Assembly: GCF_030817355.1 (NCBI RefSeq)
Contig: NZ_JAUSZH010000001.1
Location: 5,456,501-5,520,500, forward strand
Direction of reading: 5' to 3'
Source of the DNA: Streptomyces sp. V1I1
GTDB lineage: Bacteria; Actinomycetota; Actinomycetes; Streptomycetales; Streptomycetaceae
Length of the DNA stretch: 64,000 nt
The notes under the pieces were generated by a model that made no database searches, had not been told where the DNA came from, and was given only the letters and a program-made list of their open reading frames with translations. Every line of letters begins with the position of its first letter. Within the stretch, counting starts at the first letter, position 1. Shown here piece by piece: positions 61,347 to 64,000 of this stretch. The translations under genes and the position numbers were made by a program.

Positions 61347-62792
61347 CAACAGCCCCCTTCGGACGCGAAGCGCCGTCCCAGTTCCCTGCGGATGCCAGAC
61401 GCTGGCCGCGAGGAGTCCCGCGCCGGGGCTGTAGCCCAAGCCGAGGTAGCTCCAGTGGCCGACAACGAGCGTGGTCGTCGGGTCGGGCTCCGGTAGGCCG
61501 GCGTGGGCGCGGGCCTGTTCGGTGCGCCAGGTGCGGCGGGCGTCACGCAGTGCGCCCAGGGTGGTCGAGTAGGAGCGGGACTTGGTGGAGAAGTGGCCGC
61601 GGAAGCCGAGCATGTGCGCCCACTTCCAGAGCTTGAGTTCGGCGAACTCCGGCAGGCGGCCCAGTTCCCAGCAGGTGCGGATCATCTGCCGCACATGCCG
61701 GGCGACGGCGAGGCGGGACAGCGGCCGGGCCTGGCCGGTACCGCCGCATGCGGTGCACGGGAGCGGGGTGCCGTGGGGCAGGAGGGTGGCGCCGCGTCCC
61801 TGGCAGGGGCGGCAGAACAGGGCGCGGTCGAGGACGCCGGAGGCGTCGGCGGACTTGGTGGCGTACTTGGCCACGTAGGCGGCTACGGCCTGGTCGGTGA
61901 ATTCGGCGTCGGTGCCGAAGGCCGTGATCTCGGATACGTCGAGCTGTTCGCCCCAGCCGAGTTCGCGTCGGTTGACCGCATCCGACTTGATGGTGATGCG
62001 GACCCGCGCGGCGGCGGCACGGACCGCGTCGGTGAGCATGGTGACCGTGGCGTACGGCGGTGGAGGCTAGCTGTTGCCGTCCGGGCCGTCGAGCCGGATG
62101 ACGCCGTGGAAGTGGACCAGGCCACGCTGCTGGTACTCGGCGACCTTCGCGAAGGAGACCCGCAGCACCGTGTGGGCGGCCTTCTGGGTCATGCCGAGCC
62201 CGGCGGCGATCTCGCGGCGCAGGTAGGTGGTGAAGCGGGCCCACAGTGCGGAGGCGTGGGCGTTGAACAGGACCGCGCCCGTGTAGTCGTACGTCTTCGG
62301 GTTCAGCGGCGTCCCGATCAGGGCGTCGTGTGGTTCGTGGAGCTTGCGGCAGCGGCAGGGGCGGATGTCGCCGCCGGGAGTGGTGGGGCGGTTGTGGACG
62401 GGCCCGAAGGACGGCGGGGTGAGGGTGACGTAGACGCGGGGGTGGGTGCGGACGGAGTCGGGGACGGTCTTGCCGCCGGAGAGGCCGGCGCGGATGAGGT
62501 GGTAGGTGTCGGCGGCGTAGAGGCGGGAGCAGGCCGGGCAGCGCGAGGCGCGGCGGTTGCCGCACGTGGTCAGCAGGCTGCCGGTGGGTTCCTCGGAGAA
62601 GGCGTAGGTGCGCAGGATTTCACCCGTCGTGGTGTCGACGGTGGTGGTGCGGCCGGTGAGGCGGACGGGTTCGGTGCAGCCGCCGAGGTGTTCGATCTGC
62701 TGGTGTGCGCGGTCGAAGTCGGGGTGGTTGACCAGGTGGAGCAGGTCCCGTACGGCGGGGCTTGCCACGTGACGCAGGTCCAGGGTGACCAT
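61347..62792 (-). pseudogene. repSA: RepSA-type replication initiator interrupted by an in-frame amber codon
   Basis: ATG 62792 starts TLDLRHVASPAVRDLLHLVN, the family N-terminus. Zinc-like CGNRRASRCPACSR and the HUH metal motif GLVHFHGVIRLDGPDG follow. A TAG at 62069-62067 then stops the frame. In the same frame the protein resumes (PPPPYATVT then MLTDAVRAAAARVRITIKSD) and includes the AAYVAKYATKSAD segment with the likely nucleophilic Tyr. ORF 61119-62039 could be made from its own ATG. Near 61,400 the frame also seems shifted: a neighbouring frame reads RRELGRRFASEGGC and stops at TGATG over the xis start. Rolling-circle initiation is probably lost unless the amber codon is read through. 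Confidence 0.85.
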
Positions 62793-62944
62793 TCGGGGCG
62801 TGTCCCTTCAGTTCGGGTGGGTGGCCCCGAGCAGCAACCAGCCCGTCAGGTAGGCGTGTTGGTGCGGCTCGGGGCATGACGAACCAGGCCCATCGGATGG
62901 GCGTGGAGTGACGTGAGGGAGATGCGGCCGGTGGGGGCCGGGGC

Positions 62945-63667
62945 TCAGAGCTGAGCGAGGGCGGCGGTGGCCACCAGCAGGGCGATGCCCATGCGCGCGC
63001 CCAGGTGGGCGGCGGTGATCGGGGTTCCGTACTCGGCGCGGTGGGTGTCCGAGATGCGCCGGGCCGCGTCCAGCAGGGCGGCGGGCAGGGCCGGGCCGGA
63101 GGCAGGCCGGGCCGTCTGGGCGACGGCGGTGGGAGCCGTGGCGGTCGGTGGTTCCTCGGTCGGCGAGGCGACGGCGACCGGGTCGGTGGCAGGAGGTGCG
63201 GGTGCTTCGGTGGGCACCGGCTCGGAGACAGGGGCGCTGGTGCGCTCCAGGTGCGGGGTGGGGGCGGTGGGGGTGTGGAAGTGGGCGAGGAGTGTGGGGC
63301 CGACGTGGCCCCAGCCGAGGAGCAAGAGTGGGGCGACGGTGTCCAGACAGGCCCGTCCGTAGCGTCCGGCCAGCAGGGGTTCGGCGGTGTTCAGGGCGAG
63401 AGTGAGCAGGCCGCACAGGTGCAACAGCCGGGTACCGGCCCGCAACTCCGCCTTGGACACCCCGCGCAGGGCGAGGAATCGCAGCGCGACCAGGAGCCCG
63501 ACGACGGACAGGTCCACCATGGGGGCGATCAACGGCGCGATCGGACGGGGGACACCGAGCCGCAGGGCAAGCGCCCAGACGTTGCCGAAGGAGAAGACGA
63601 AGGCCAGAGCCGCGATGACCGCCATGACCACGGTTACCGTGCGCCGGGTGAACCGTTCCTCCGCCAT
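62945..63667 (-). CDS. DUF2637 membrane protein of the integrative element
   Basis: 240 residues. Four hydrophobic segments in the first 130 residues (VTVVMAVIAALAFVFSFGNV, IAPMVDLSVVGLLVALRFLA, LHLCGLLTLALNTAEPLL, DTVAPLLLLGWGHVG) match DUF2637, found in actinomycete conjugative plasmids and AICEs and linked to spreading (Spd-like). A Pro/Ala/Thr-rich linker leads to a C-terminal helical segment. It lies 150 bp upstream of rep and 36 bp after the gene cut by the window edge. Confidence 0.88.
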   Translation of the reverse strand: MAEERFTRRTVTVVMAVIAALAFVFSFGNVWALALRLGVPRPIAPLIAPMVDLSVVGLLVALRFLALRGVSKAELRAGTRLLHLCGLLTLALNTAEPLLAGRYGRACLDTVAPLLLLGWGHVGPTLLAHFHTPTAPTPHLERTSAPVSEPVPTEAPAPPATDPVAVASPTEEPPTATAPTAVAQTARPASGPALPAALLDAARRISDTHRAEYGTPITAAHLGARMGIALLVATAALAQL

Positions 63668-63703
63668 GACCTCAACCTCCCTTCCGGTGCAGGTGTTTCA
63701 GGA

Positions 63704-64000
63704 TCACTTGGTGAGCGAGGGCGCGGGCGTTACCGTCCCGCCGGCCGAGTGCAGGAGGGCGTCCAGGCACAGGTCCGGGTCAGCGGTCAGGTGCGAGGTC
63801 TCCTCGGCGACGCGGGCCGCGTCGGCGTCCGAGACGTAAGGGGTGCGGATGCGGGTGTAGCCGGGACGGCCCTGCATCGCCATCACCGCGACCCCGACGT
63901 AGGCGGGGTCCTGCAAGGTCACCGGGCTGGCGTCGGGCCAGTTGCGGATGTCCTCGCCCAGCGCGGCCACCGCGGCCTCCACCGTCTTCTGCGCGAAGGA
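63704..64000 (-). CDS. Hypothetical protein of the integrative element (5' end beyond window)
   Basis: At least 98 codons, open through the right edge; visible part includes EAAVAALGEDIRNWPDASPV and GYTRIRTPYVSDADAARVAE. Soluble, with no recognised motif. Its position before the DUF2637 gene is typical of small AICE accessory genes. Confidence 0.65.
   Translation of the reverse strand, partial: SFAQKTVEAAVAALGEDIRNWPDASPVTLQDPAYVGVAVMAMQGRPGYTRIRTPYVSDADAARVAEETSHLTADPDLCLDALLHSAGGTVTPAPSLTK

Noticed and set aside
61119..62039. 306-codon frame as an independent functional replication protein
   Set aside because: It begins in the middle of the RepSA family sequence directly after an in-frame stop and runs into the excisionase; better explained as the tail of a broken rep plus xis.

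Overview
The window is high-GC actinomycete DNA and almost certainly Streptomyces. The evidence is long GC-rich genes, GTG/TTG starts, ATGA-coupled operons, a csnR-K type glucosamine-oligosaccharide operon, a class E sortase substrate (LAETG), a GlnX/GlnH/PknG cluster, and a RepSA-type integrative element.

Accessory left part (1-27 kb). On the minus strand a five-gene operon reads 4'-phosphopantetheinyl transferase > FkbH-like protein > free ACP > type II thioesterase > modular type I PKS. The PKS runs off the left edge. Visible domains are loading AT-ACP, then KS-AT-DH-KR-ACP, then KS-AT-DH and the start of a KR-like region. Diverging from this operon across a 175-bp region is a compact class I lanthipeptide operon: an FxLD-type precursor, a LanB dehydratase with a repetitive linker, and LanC. 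This head-to-head PKS/lanthipeptide pair is the most interesting item. It could be two adjacent clusters or one hybrid system. Next come a secreted S1 protease, a remnant of a Tat-exported protein flanked by LacI-type operators, a TPR protein plus isoprenyl diphosphate synthase pair behind a palindromic operator, a secreted Lys/Thr repeat protein, and small accessory genes. The section ends at a tRNA-Arg(TCT) gene.

Core-like middle (27-56 kb). In order: two coupled P-loop GTPases, an SSB paralogue without an acidic tail, a thioester-domain (TQXA) surface protein, the ABC-F protein EttA, a hotdog thioesterase, a conserved hypothetical, a truncated haemoglobin, and a PCMT-like methyltransferase. 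A long minus-strand signalling operon follows: GlnX > GlnH > coiled-coil protein > PknG > PP2C phosphatase > VWA protein > zinc-ribbon/FHA protein. The csn operon comes next: ROK repressor, binding protein, two permeases, GH4 enzyme and sugar kinase, with a clear operator upstream of csnR.

Mobile right part (56-64 kb). A decayed RHS/LamG gene still has an intact C-terminal RHS-Hint-toxin ORF followed by a probable immunity gene. Beyond a strong terminator is one end of an integrative element (AICE): tyrosine integrase, excisionase, a RepSA initiator broken by an in-frame amber codon, a DUF2637 membrane protein, and a gene cut by the right edge.

No rRNA or CRISPR array was seen. Many long open frames opposite the PKS and other genes are antisense shadows and are not annotated.
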